Source: Prosopocoilus inquinatus | Lineage: Eukaryota; Arthropoda; Insecta; Coleoptera; Lucanidae | Assembly: GCA_036172665.1 (NCBI GenBank) | Contig: CM069870.1 | Coordinates: 65,844,212 to 65,908,211, forward strand | Direction: 5' to 3' | Length of the DNA stretch: 64,000 nucleotides | In this document: piece by piece, positions 53,440-63,084 of the stretch | Layout of the letters: the number at the start of each line of letters is the position of its first letter | Position numbering within the stretch: the stretch's first letter is position 1 | The notes under the pieces: generated by a model | What the model saw: only the letters and a program-made list of their open reading frames with translations | The model's database searches: none | Told to the model about the DNA's origin: nothing | Made by a program: the position numbers and the translations under genes

Positions 53440-54890
53440 CACGTGTCGTCGTTAAAAAGGGGAGCGCCTAGCGCGTTTTGACCCAAACAAGAAAGAAACC
53501 AATGGGCTTGCACCAATCCGTAAACTGCCGACTCGTAAAAGCCCTTCCCAATGAAGACCAGGTTAGAGAAATAGGTTGCGTAAAAACGTCCACTCAGTGG
53601 AGACGGCTTGGGAAAACTCTATAGGTATTACGGAAAAGGGGCATCACCCAGCGGTAGTTACGCAACCCAGTGATATCGAACACACACAGCCGGGAAAGTG
53701 TACCCCTGTTCGTCCTCGAAAAGTACAAATCCCTAGGACCCGAGTTTTCGTTGGTGTACCGTCAAATATCGGACGTTAAAAAAATGCAAGGAAAACCGTT
53801 AGGGAAATAAAATGTAGCTTTTTAGCTTTTTTTTGAAAGCCCTCCCCAAGGATTTGCGTTCCAAACAAAGTCGTTCTTCAACAAATAAACTCCAGTTCGG
53901 CCGAAAAACAAATCATTTATTAACGCATTCGCCTCCACAATATTTGATAGTAGAACAAGTGATAGGCGGTAATTTTATTTGAAAGCTTCAGGTGTACAAA
54001 GCCTAAAATGAGGGCAAAAAGCGCTTAGACGTGAGTACTCTCGTGTCGGCTTACAAAAGCCAACGTCAAAATTTTTATCACAATAACCGAAAGAAACGTT
54101 GAGCGTAAAGCGTATCAACGAAGGTCAACACGGGTTGTTTCTGTTTGCGCTCTGAAGGACCCGACACTTAAAACAATAAACAAAAGCATAAATAAAATTG
54201 CAAAAGCAAAAAAAAAACAAGAATTGACTAGACAGAAACGTATTCGCCACCACAATATTTGATAGTAGAACAAGCCCCCTAATGGGGCGATCGGCAGTAA
54301 TTTTATTTGAAAACTTCAAGTGCACAAAGCCCAAAACAAGGGTAAAAAACGCTTCGGCGTGAGTACTCTCGTGCCGGCTCACAAGAAAGCCAACATCAAA
54401 ATTTATATCGCAACAACCGAAACAAACGTTGAGTGTGAAGCGCATCAACCAAGATCTACGCAGGTTGTTTGCGTTTGCGCTCTGAAGGAGCCAACACTTA
54501 AAACAAAGAACAAAGAGTAAATAAAATTACAAAAGCAAAAAAAAAAACCTAAGAAAGGAGTAGACAGAAACGGGTAAAACTTTGACGCATCAATAAACGA
54601 GATGGTCACCTGGCCACGTTATGCAACCAAATAACGCTTCCCTCTCGGCTGACTGCGTTACCGACCAACCCGCAGCGCAGCTCCATGCGACGCCACTGGC
54701 GAAACGCATGCAAAAAATTCGCACAGCAAATGAGCAACAGAGAATTAAAGAACGTTCTTACTTAGAATCCCTCCGAGTAAGAAGAGAGTACGAGGTTAGG
54801 ACAAGTTCAGATTGGGGGCGGAAAGACCTTCCTCTCTTTTCAGCGGAGACAGGAAGGGGAAACGCTTCCACAACTCAAACGTGACTTAAC
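53440..54890 (+). repeat. Unclassified composite repeat, copy B
   Basis: Same order as copy A at 32940-34300: GGAGCGCCTAGCGCG leader with GCACCAATCCGTAAACTGCC; a block between GGTTGCGTAA and TTACGCAACC containing CCACTCAGTGGAGA; CTGTTCGTCCTCGAAAAGTA and CCTAGGACCCG; then two units around GTGAGTACTCTCGTG (54031 and 54359, 328 bp apart). The copies differ considerably, so the family is old. No conserved reading frame is seen. Confidence 0.65.
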
Positions 54891-54899
54891 AAGGTTCAA

Positions 54900-56014
54900 C
54901 CGGGGCAATCACCCGACGCCAAACTGCCGCTGGCAATTCTGTCCCTTTGCCAGTTACTTGTTTCGCAGAACAATATTAAATTTCCACGTTCTCCAAAAAT
55001 CAATAGACCACGAACCCCCAACAGCAAGGTAAACTTCCGTACATGAACGGTAGGGCAACCAAATCCAACAATCACTTGTTTCAACGTCCCACTCGCTTCG
55101 TTAGCCAACGTGAAAAAAAAATAATGGCCGCCGGCGTGCCTCGTGGCCGACCGGAGAAAAAGCAGAACCAGTGCGACCGTCTCGCCACCTAGCGACGGTC
55201 AGCCGAACTCAAAACAAATTAGCACGAAGGGAAGCCTACGCGACCGGATAATAAGGGCCCGAAAAAAAAACGTAACGCGTTTTAACCGGAAATTAAGAAA
55301 GGGATATACCCAATTCATATGCAGAAGATTTGTAGGGAAAACAGATTACAGAACAGTTTATCAACAAATTGGTCCACGGTTAACGTGTCGTAAATAATTT
55401 TGGTTTGCTTTAATAACGCAAGCAACGCTTAAGACTGAAGTTACTATAAGGCGCAAGGAAATCAAGAAAGAGGCGTAAACGGCCCCGCTTTTATTTACAG
55501 TTCATTAGTGATCAGCTCCGTAGTTAATTGTTCCGCAATTAAATAAGCAATGAAACGTCGAACCAAACCCGGCCAATAACTGTGTCGCGTACTTTATATT
55601 GGAAGCTCCCATATGTTAAGCGGCGTTGTTTCATACACGTTTGCTGAAGGTCCTCACAGATCAAGGTTCGTCAGATACGTCGGTGTCTTTAGAGATTTAA
55701 AAATTGTGCGTAGGACTTGCAGTCCATTTCGTCGAGAAATTAAGGCGCAGGCCGTACTCGGAAGTCTGAATCGTATACTAAAATCTGAGCTTCGTAGCCC
55801 AACTCAATCCAAAGCCTCTTGGGGAAACGTCAGAAATTAACCCGCGAATGAGGACTAGGCAACACTAGAACATACCTGACCGCGTGTGCATCGCGTCGGT
55901 ACAAGCTGAGAAAGGCTGTGGAAGCTCTCGTTTCTTCGAAGCATCGGTAAAAACCGGCCTTAGTCGTACCACACGATGCCTCCCTGAGACTTTCACCGAA
56001 AAAGAAAATGTCTC
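54900..56014. other. No recognisable gene
   Basis: GC content is higher than the surrounding intron and several short ORFs exist (for example 55143-55397, Arg/Lys-rich), but none shows a motif I know. It lies between two repeat blocks and may belong to the same inserted unit. Confidence 0.4.
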
Positions 56015-56640
56015 CCTGGGACGTGGAACACATTTTAGTCTACATCTAGGTCCCAGGGAGACGTGAGCATGAACAAAAGTCCTCTTGGGATGTCGACAAC
56101 GAAAACAGAAACAACCCCCACAAGACTGAAACGTGCCCCGAAGACGGGCTAGTTGACAAATTGTTCCAATCAAACGTAGAATGCAGATTAAATAGCCGCC
56201 ACTTCGCTACGCAACAAATTCAACATGGATTAACTGTCCAATTAACGCGTCGCGCCGTCTGATAACGCACAAAGTCACCCCCCTCACTATAATACTGCAA
56301 TTCTAAGCTTGATCGTAAGTCTCGTAAGGTATTTACGGCCTATACATTTAAATGACCCGATAATACCTTACGGTGCATATGATCGCGCTCAGAATTGCAA
56401 TGTATTCGAGACGTGAAACACATTTTCGTCGACGTCCACGTCCCAGGGAGACGTGAGCGTGGACGCAAATCATCCTGGGACGTGGATACCAAAAACAGGA
56501 TCAACCGCCACACGCATGAAACCTGACCCGAAGAAGGGGTAGCTGACAAACTGTTCCGATCAAACGTAGAATGCAGATTAAATAGCCATCACTGTGCTAC
56601 GCCCCAAATTCACCATGGAAGCTAATTATCCAATCAACGA
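56010..56640. repeat. Two 390-bp tandem units with conserved hairpins
   Basis: ACGTGGAACACATTTTAGTC (56021) and ACGTGAAACACATTTTCGTC (56411), and CAAACGTAGAATGCAGATTA (56171 and 56561), show a 390-bp period. Two strong hairpins lie here: GTCTCCCTGGGAC (56010-56022) pairs with GTCCCAGGGAGAC (56050-56062), and CCACGTCCCAGG (56436-56447) pairs with CCTGGGACGTGG (56474-56485). Part of the unit (CAATTCTAAGCTTGATCGTA, 56298) is homologous to the array at 59961-60927 beyond the pogo element. Confidence 0.8.
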
Positions 56641-56759
56641 ACTTAATAATGCATAAATCCGCCCCTCACATCCGCATATCGTGTGATAAGCACGAAAACA
56701 AAAGGAAAGTATACTCTGTTTTTTCCTGAATCGGGGAATAATACAGAACGTGTTACATA

Positions 56760-59700
56760 GGGGGAAGTGGGGCAGATTGATACTAAAAAATTGAATTTTA
56801 TGTTATGGGTCTCAAAAACTAGTTAAAAAATATTTTACTTTGGTTTATGCATAGCATAACTAATCAATATTATAACAGTAAACTATAGAACCCCTGAGTT
56901 AGAAAATAAAAATAATATGATTAATTAAAAAAAAATATTTTGTATCAATCTACCCCACCTGCGGGGTACTTAGATACATTGGATGGGGTACTTTGATACA
57001 AAGCCTAAATTGTATGAGAACGGTTAATAGTAACACAAGTTGACTAAGAAAATAATTTTTTGTTGTGAGAGATCATAATCAGCCTTACAAAGTGCTGTGT
57101 TACAATCTTAATCGTATTGTAATTGAGTATTTTACACTAAAACTTAAACTTTTTGGCAAATTTTTATACAAAAAATTAAAACTAATCTTTCCTCAAAAAA
57201 TAGTTATTAATCTTATTTGGTTTTGTAACGATTAGCTTCTATTGCACATTATATTCACTTAGGTCAATAGAAAAAGAGTAAAGAGATGACATTCGAGACG
57301 TGCCCTTTGAGAAATTTGGTTTTGGCAGCAGCAAAATAACATCTTTGAAATCTGCGCTTGCCTTATCTTCTACGCTGGGGAAGACAAACACACAAGATCC
57401 TGTTTTTTTCCTGAGATATGACACTTGATAATCGGTCAAGTTGTATTTGGAAATTACTTTGGCGACGTAGTGAACGACGGACTTTTTCTTTTCAAATTTA
57501 ATGAGTAAGAAATCTCCAATACTTATATTTTCAGGCTTGAGTACATCAAGATCTAAATCCTCATCTTCTGGATCAGATGCAATTTCAATATCTTCGCCAT
57601 CACTATCACTTAATTTTACAGATTCGTTCTGGCTGCTATCAGACTCAGATTGTGGACGACTACGTTTTTTATTCTTAATCTTTTTAGTTTCCGATAAACC
57701 CAATAATTGTTTCGCCATTTTTAGTTCCCTTGCTTTTTGTTTGATCATTTTAACTTGTTGTTTTCTTTGCTTCTCTTCGTACAATGGCTGTAATCTATCT
57801 TTTTCAGGCGTGTCAGTAAACACTCTCGATTTCCCTTTCTCTCGTCCTTTCTTCGACGAGGAAGCATTTTTATCAATGCCTTTTTTTGGATATGGTCTAA
57901 CTACTTCGGGAGACGTTATTGGCGGAGAACTCTGCGGAACAATATTCAAACACGATGTAACATTCTCTTTCATTCGATTCCCTAAACAGTCTACAGAGGC
58001 TACAGCAGCTGGTACGTCATCTGCTTCAAAACTTTCGCCCAGTTCATCATCTTTCTCGTTTATATTCATGTCCACAAAATCTGGCTCTTGTCTATTTTGA
58101 TCATTCACATCCGCAACATTTGGAACATCTTGAGAATTCGTATCAAATATTTCTATTGGTGCGAAATCGTCATCTCCAAAAGCAAGTCTATTAAATGGCC
58201 AAATACCTGGTTTTGAAAATCCACTCGTAATATTCTTTGGGGTGAAGGATTCCAAGAAAGCTGATTTTGTTAGTTCAGCAATGTTGTATATGGACAATGT
58301 CTTTCCCACATTTCTAACGTGCCAATCGTTAAAAGCGATTTTTAATTTGCCTTTAAAAGGCCCAAAAATACTGATGTCCATAGGCTGTAATTTATGGGAC
58401 GTGTGTGGTGGAAGAGACAAATAGACGATACCATTGTCACGACAATAGTTAACAGCATGTATTGACATGTGAGACTCGTGGTTGTCACATATTATCAAAA
58501 TAGGGTTGTCCTTGGTGCATAAAGTTTGGCGCTGAATATGACGTAGAACTTGGACGTGCAATTCAGTAGTCATCCATCCGCTTCTGTTTGCCAAACCTAG
58601 GCTTCCTTCCGGAGCTCCATTTAAAAAATGTTCTTTGTAATGGGCACGTGGGAAGACATATACAGGAGGAAGAGCAGTCCCTGTAGCAGTAACTATTCCA
58701 CATAATGTTACAAGTTCTCCTCGCTCACTTGATACAATTTGTCCTACTTGTTTTTGTTTCTTTTCCGCCAAAACTTTAGGTGTAGGTAACACTGTCGTAA
58801 TCCCAGTTTCGTCTAGGTTTATTATACGGTCAGGCGTGAATTTGTAACGAATCACGACTCTTTCGTAATTGTCAAAAAATTTCTATTTCTAAATCCTGCC
58901 GCCCAATCTTTTCCGGCACATTTATTCTGCTCCAGGATTCAGGAAATTTACATCCCAAGAATTCTGCGTATTCATAAGCCAAAACCATGACTTGCTGCAG
59001 AGAAAGCCCATAATGCATTTTGCTACAGTTCAACAAATATTCAGTAAGGGCTTTCTCTTGTTGAGTTGAGAACACCTGTGCAACAGTGTACTTGGACCCA
59101 TATTTATTAGAAGATGATGTTTCATTTTCTTCAGCAGTTTTTCGGAACTTTTCAATACGATGTTGCAAAGTTGCAGGTTTGATCCCGTATTTGTCAGCTG
59201 CCCTTCGTATAGACAACGTATTCGATATCATTTCGGATATAGCATACTTTACATTCTCTTCGTCGATGCTTCTCCTATCAGTCTTGGGTACAAAAGTTCG
59301 TACCATTTTCTGAAAAAAAGAAACAACGGTTTAGAAATTTCGTACACTTTTATACTACTAGAGCACTTTTATGTACTATCGGGGCACTTTTATACACCAG
59401 CGGGGCACTTTTATACACATCAATGTGCCCCATACCTTAGCGTATCAATGTACCCCAACGGACATTTTCAAAAAATTAAAATTTATAACAATTAAACTAT
59501 TGAATTAATTAAAAAAAACACCTGTAAGCCTAATTACTGACTGGAATTACTTACCTTTGGTAACTTTAGGTCTCAAGTAAACGACGTTAAACAGCGTTGG
59601 AACACTTTTACATTTCACGTGATTTTTTAGTTGGACGTGCAAAAAATACACTTGCTCTCTTTAAACGACAATGGCTGACTGGCGGGCCGCGCAGCCGCAA

Positions 59701-59823
59701 CTGCTTTGTTTAAACATGTACAGGCACGTTTTAGTGATGTCGCGATTAGAATAACGTTTTTCAATAATCGGATGTTGGTGGTGTATCATTGTGCCCCCTG
59801 CATCAATGTGCCCCGCTTCCCCC
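56760..59823 (-). mobile_element. pogo-like DNA transposon, 3064 bp, decayed transposase
   Basis: Terminal inverted repeats of about 23 bp (GGGGGAAGTGGGGCAGATTG on the left, GGGGGAAGCGGGGCACATTG as the complement on the right) are flanked by TA at 56758-56759 and 59824-59825. Both subterminal regions are rich in short repeats: GGGGTACTTNGATAC-type on the left (56950-57005) and four GCACTTTTATAC-type copies on the right (59344-59420), followed by ATCAATGTGCCCC. The element split a tandem repeat whose units lie on either side. Confidence 0.92.
57239..59306 (-). pseudogene. pogo-like transposase, split by a frameshift and a short deletion
   Basis: Two minus-strand frames belong to one gene. The first (58872-59306, ATG start, MVRTFVPKTDRR) encodes a psq-type helix-turn-helix (SIRRAADKYGIKPATLQHRI) and the start of the second DNA-binding domain. 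The second (57239-58855, no ATG) encodes the DDE domain and a long Lys/Glu/Asp-rich tail. Catalytic residues by position in the second frame: D15 (NLDETG), D124 (ICDNHESH) and D160 (LQPMDISIFGPFK), so DD35D. Between the two, near 58918-58935, the frame shifts by one base. The residues that should link the second DNA-binding domain to the DDE domain are also missing, about 20 by comparison with the family. The tail ends with a conserved GDFLLIKFE...VVHYVAKVI module. The element cannot make its own transposase as it stands. Confidence 0.9.
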
Positions 59824-59960
59824 TAACTAACATGCGACAGAAAATTTCAAAGTTGACCGCAATCGTTACTAACTAGTTGCTGTTTTCATAAAATAAAGAA
59901 CAGAACTCAAATTACTGACTAACAGTAAAGCCACATTCATATGCAACTTCGCGTTTACGG

Positions 59961-60927
59961 CCTATCAAGGAAAAATAGACTATAATGCTGCAATTCTAAG
60001 CCTGATCGTAAGCCTCGTAAAGTATTTACGGCCTGTACATTTAAATGGCCCGATAATATCACACGGTCGCGTTCAGAATTTCAACATAAAACGGCCGGCT
60101 TTCGCTTGAACTTTGCCGACAAAGAAACCGACGAAAAAGTTCGCCATTAAAACGCAAGTAAATACTAATGAAATCCGAAACAGAAATTCCTAACGTTCTC
60201 AGATAACTGCGGTCGTCTCTCTTTTAAGTAAATCGGACTCGTCATATCTCCAGATACTGTTACGGTAACTTCCAGACGTGTCTATCAAGGAAAAATAAAC
60301 TATAATGATGCAATTCTAAGCCTGATCTTAAGCCTCGTACAGTATTTACGACCTGTACATTTAAATGGCCCAATAATATCATACGATTACGTTCAGAATT
60401 GTAACAGAAAACGGCTGGCACTCGTTTGAACTTTGCCGACAAATAAACCGACGAAGAAGTTCGCTATTAAAACGCAAGTAAAAACTAATAAAACTCTAAA
60501 CGGAAATTCCTAACGTTCTCAGATAACTGTGGTCGTCTCTCTTTTAAGTAAATCGGACGCGTCATATCGCCAGATATTGTTACGGTAACTTCGAGACGTG
60601 TCTATCAAGGAAAAATAAACTATAATGCTGAAATTCTAAGCCTGATCTTAAGTCTAGTAAAGTATTTACGGCCTGTACATTTAAATGGCCCGATAATACC
60701 ATACGAACGCGTTCAGAATTGCAACATAAAACGCCGGCACTCGTTTGAACTTTGCCGACAAAGAAACCGACGAAGAAGTTCGCTATTAAAACGCAAGTAA
60801 AACTAATAAAACCCGATACGGAAATTCCTAACGTTCTCAGACAACGGCGCGCGGCGGTCGTCTCCGTTTTAAATAAATCGGACGCATCATATCGCCAGAT
60901 ATTGTTACGGTAACTTCGAGACGCAGC
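59961..60927. repeat. Three tandem 320-bp units
   Basis: CTATCAAGGAAAAATA starts units near 59961, 60282 and 60601, and the CAATTCTAAG phrase lies at 59991, 60311 and 60631, exactly 320 apart. Each contains ACGGCCTGTACATTTAAATG, GCTTGAACTTTGCCGACAAA or GTTTGAACTTTGCCGACAAA, CCTAACGTTCTCAGATAACT and CGCCAGATATTGTTACGGTA. Confidence 0.92.
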
Positions 60928-61351
60928 GTACAGATAGAGCAAAGTACAATATAAAACACATTTATTATAAATAATAAATTAAGTTACATGTTTTGGACAC
61001 TTACACCGGGGGAGGGTTTTAATACTAACAACTGTTGTTCTGCAGGGTGCGTTCAAGTACCTAAAGACAAGGTGACGTGTAACTGTTTAGAGGAGTATAA
61101 TTTTTTATGTTTTGATTGGTATCCCCAAAAGAAAAAACAATTTCATTCTGTCAACTGGAGCACATTCCAACTTTATTTTAATTTTGTTTTAAATTGTTGC
61201 TAAATTATAAGTTTTATTGTTAATTGTTATATTAGTCATCCGGGTGTTGGATGACATGTGTCCAGTAAGGTTTTAACCATTTTTTTAACTTTGCTGTTTT
61301 CTTCTTAACTCCGACCACTAGGGGTTGTAGCTTTACATACGTTTATCAGAG

Positions 61352-61405
61352 GCCCTGATGAAGGCTTTGAAGTAAAACCGAAACAGTCAGCTGAATGATT
61401 TGAAT
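61352..61405 (+). ncRNA. Hammerhead-like motif, Penelope-type 3' end remnant
   Basis: CCCTGATGA, a weak stem GGCTTT-GAAGT-AAAACC (one mismatch), then CGAAACAGTC. This matches the conserved core CUGAUGA...GAAA with a GUC site immediately after. Flanking stem I pairing is poor, so it may be a decayed copy or a coincidental resemblance. Confidence 0.3.
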
Positions 61406-61804
61406 TGATTTTCGTCCTAAAACCCGATCAACTGTACTTTCAAAATTTAATTACTCACGACGCCATTTTATTAATTATGCCCAAGGATGCTTTTGTACAC
61501 GTTACTGTATCTTCCGCGATGCTATGTTAGGTAAGTTGCCGTTTGTTCAGGGCCGTATTACATAATTTACCCATTTGCTACAACACTAATCGCTTGCCGC
61601 AGAAACAAGCAATTGAAGCGACTACGTTTGAAATCTGCTGACAAAGACGTCGACTCGCAGCTGTCCAAATTACGTCCTACCGAAACGGATCTTAAGGCGA
61701 TATACTGTTTGAAGAACTTCTTAAAGAAGCGCGCGAGATGTATTTTGCTCTAAAATAATTTCGAAAATGTTAGTCATGTACAGGAACGCACTTTAACTGT
61801 AAAG

Positions 61805-62070
61805 ACATACACGTAAGCCTTTCTCTTCCCCGAATCATCTTATACCATACCAGGACCCTTTAATTTAGCAAATAATTTACCACCACACCTCAGCAGGCAT
61901 TTCTCTTCCTAATTCCTCTTCCGAACCACCCCCACATGACCATTTAATTTAACAAATAATTCACCACCTCAACGGGCATTTCTCTTCCCAATCCTTTTTC
62001 CATCAATCTTTCTTTAATTTAACAAATTATTTACCTCAGCAGGATAGAACTAAGTCTTCCTCTCCCCAAC
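61805..62070 (+). repeat. Ret: Tandem units homologous to the end of a Ret exon
   Basis: CATACACGTAAGCCTTTCTC (61805) parallels CATACAGGTAAGCCTTTGTC at the exon 52895-53116 donor. It is followed by units near 61847, 61955 and 62010 of the form CCAGGACCCTTTAATTTAGC, AAATAATTTACCACCACACC, TCAGCAGGCATTTCTCTTCC. The same units lie at 53058-53118, 53167 and 53225. Some units keep a CAGCAG|GCA junction-like string but none a complete donor. Confidence 0.8.
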
Positions 62071-62514
62071 CCCTCCTACTGAATCAGCCCGTTTTTTCGT
62101 CAAATATTTCGCGTGGGAGATTCAATTAAGATTCGGAAGATGGCATTAGAGTTCGCATCTTGATTGCCCGCTCGGATGCAATCGAGCGTATGGAGATAAC
62201 GCAGAAGTTTCCGTTCGGATTTATAAGCGGGCCGATATTCCTCCGGCTTCGCCCGTTTCAAAACTGCAAGCAGAAGTTGAGGAGGAAGGCGTCGATATCG
62301 TGTCTACGTCTTAGTCTTCGTACGAGTAATGCATTCTAAGCGGGCCATTTTCTTTCTCTGCTTTATAGACAGTGCACTGATCTGCATACAGATTCCGGCG
62401 AAGCTGTAAAGTATTTGAATTACCTTTATTTGCAGAAGCGGTATATCAAGAACTAGGATAGTTTTACGATTTGTACTTTGAGTAGTTGCTTTGATTAGAA
62501 ACGTTACGCGTTAC

Positions 62515-62815
62515 ACGTAGTATGTTGGTCTGATCTTACAGTGTCATCCTGGAATCGAAAATCATTTGAAGACAAAGCCTTTTTAATTTTCCTCGAGCAT
62601 TAATAATAACAGCTTCTAACAATAATAAAGTCGTGTTTCACTTTTCCATCGTTTTTGCAATGGAAGATGCGTTACCAGTACACGTAGTCTTACAGTGCCA
62701 TCTATTGACAGGAATTGAAAACCATTTGAGCACGAAGACTTTTAAGCTTTTTCTCAAACATTAATAATGACGGTAATTTCATTTCGTGTTTCACTTTTCC
62801 AACGTTTCTCTTCTT
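62515..62815 (+). repeat. Tandem duplication beside the transmembrane-exon acceptor
   Basis: Copy 1 (about 62515-62660): CACGTAGTATG, TTACAGTGTCATC, AATCATTTGAAGACAAAGCC, GAGCATTAATAATAAC, GTGTTTCACTTTTCCATCGT. Copy 2 (about 62680-62805): CACGTAGTC, TTACAGTGCCATC, AACCATTTGAGCACGAAGAC, AAACATTAATAATGAC, GTGTTTCACTTTTCCAACGT. Copy 2 runs into TTCTCTTCTTTATTAG, the acceptor. Confidence 0.8.
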
Positions 62816-62821
62816 TATTAG

Positions 62822-63084
62822 GCAATGAAATTGCAACCTGCGGCACGACGTGCATGCTGGGAATTGCAGCCGGGATAGTTTTCCTCCTGGGGGCAGTTGC
62901 GGTGGTGGTGGCGTGTTGGAGACTGGATCGGGTGCAGAAGGCCGTGAGGGCGAAGTTCACAGACGACGCTCCCGATCTGAACGCACCCCTGTCGGATTAC
63001 GTGGACCGAGGAGTACTATCCGACCCGCTCCAGCTCAACTTCGATATGACCACCATACTCAACAACCAGATAAACAAGCTGGCG
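62822..63084 (+). CDS. Ret: Ret receptor tyrosine kinase, transmembrane and juxtamembrane exon
   Basis: Acceptor CTTCTTTATTAG, donor CTGGCG|GTAAGT, 263 bases, in phase with exon 52895-53116. It encodes the last two cysteines of the domain in CGTTC, where the spacing C-x3-C equals the vertebrate pair beside the membrane. The single membrane-spanning helix follows (GIAAGIVFLLGAVAVVVACW, about 21 residues), then the basic stop-transfer WRLDRVQKAVRAKF and an acidic/polar juxtamembrane segment (DDAPDLNAPLSDYVDRG...NNQINKLA). It ends on a codon boundary before the kinase domain, which must lie in exons beyond 64000. Adding the exons together gives 4+6+4+2 = 16 cysteines, the number expected for Ret. 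Confidence 0.92.

Larger units (their letters stand above)
53117..62821 (+). other. Ret: Ret intron, 9.7 kb
   Basis: GTAAGC...TTCTTTATTAG. Contents: repeat units related to the exon end (53160-53290 and 61805-62070), composite repeat B (53440-54890), unassigned DNA (54900-55980), a 390-bp duplication with hairpins (56015-56640), a pogo-like element (56760-59823), a 320-bp tandem array (59961-60927), a hammerhead-like motif (61360-61400) and a tandem duplication next to the acceptor (62520-62815). Confidence 0.85.
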
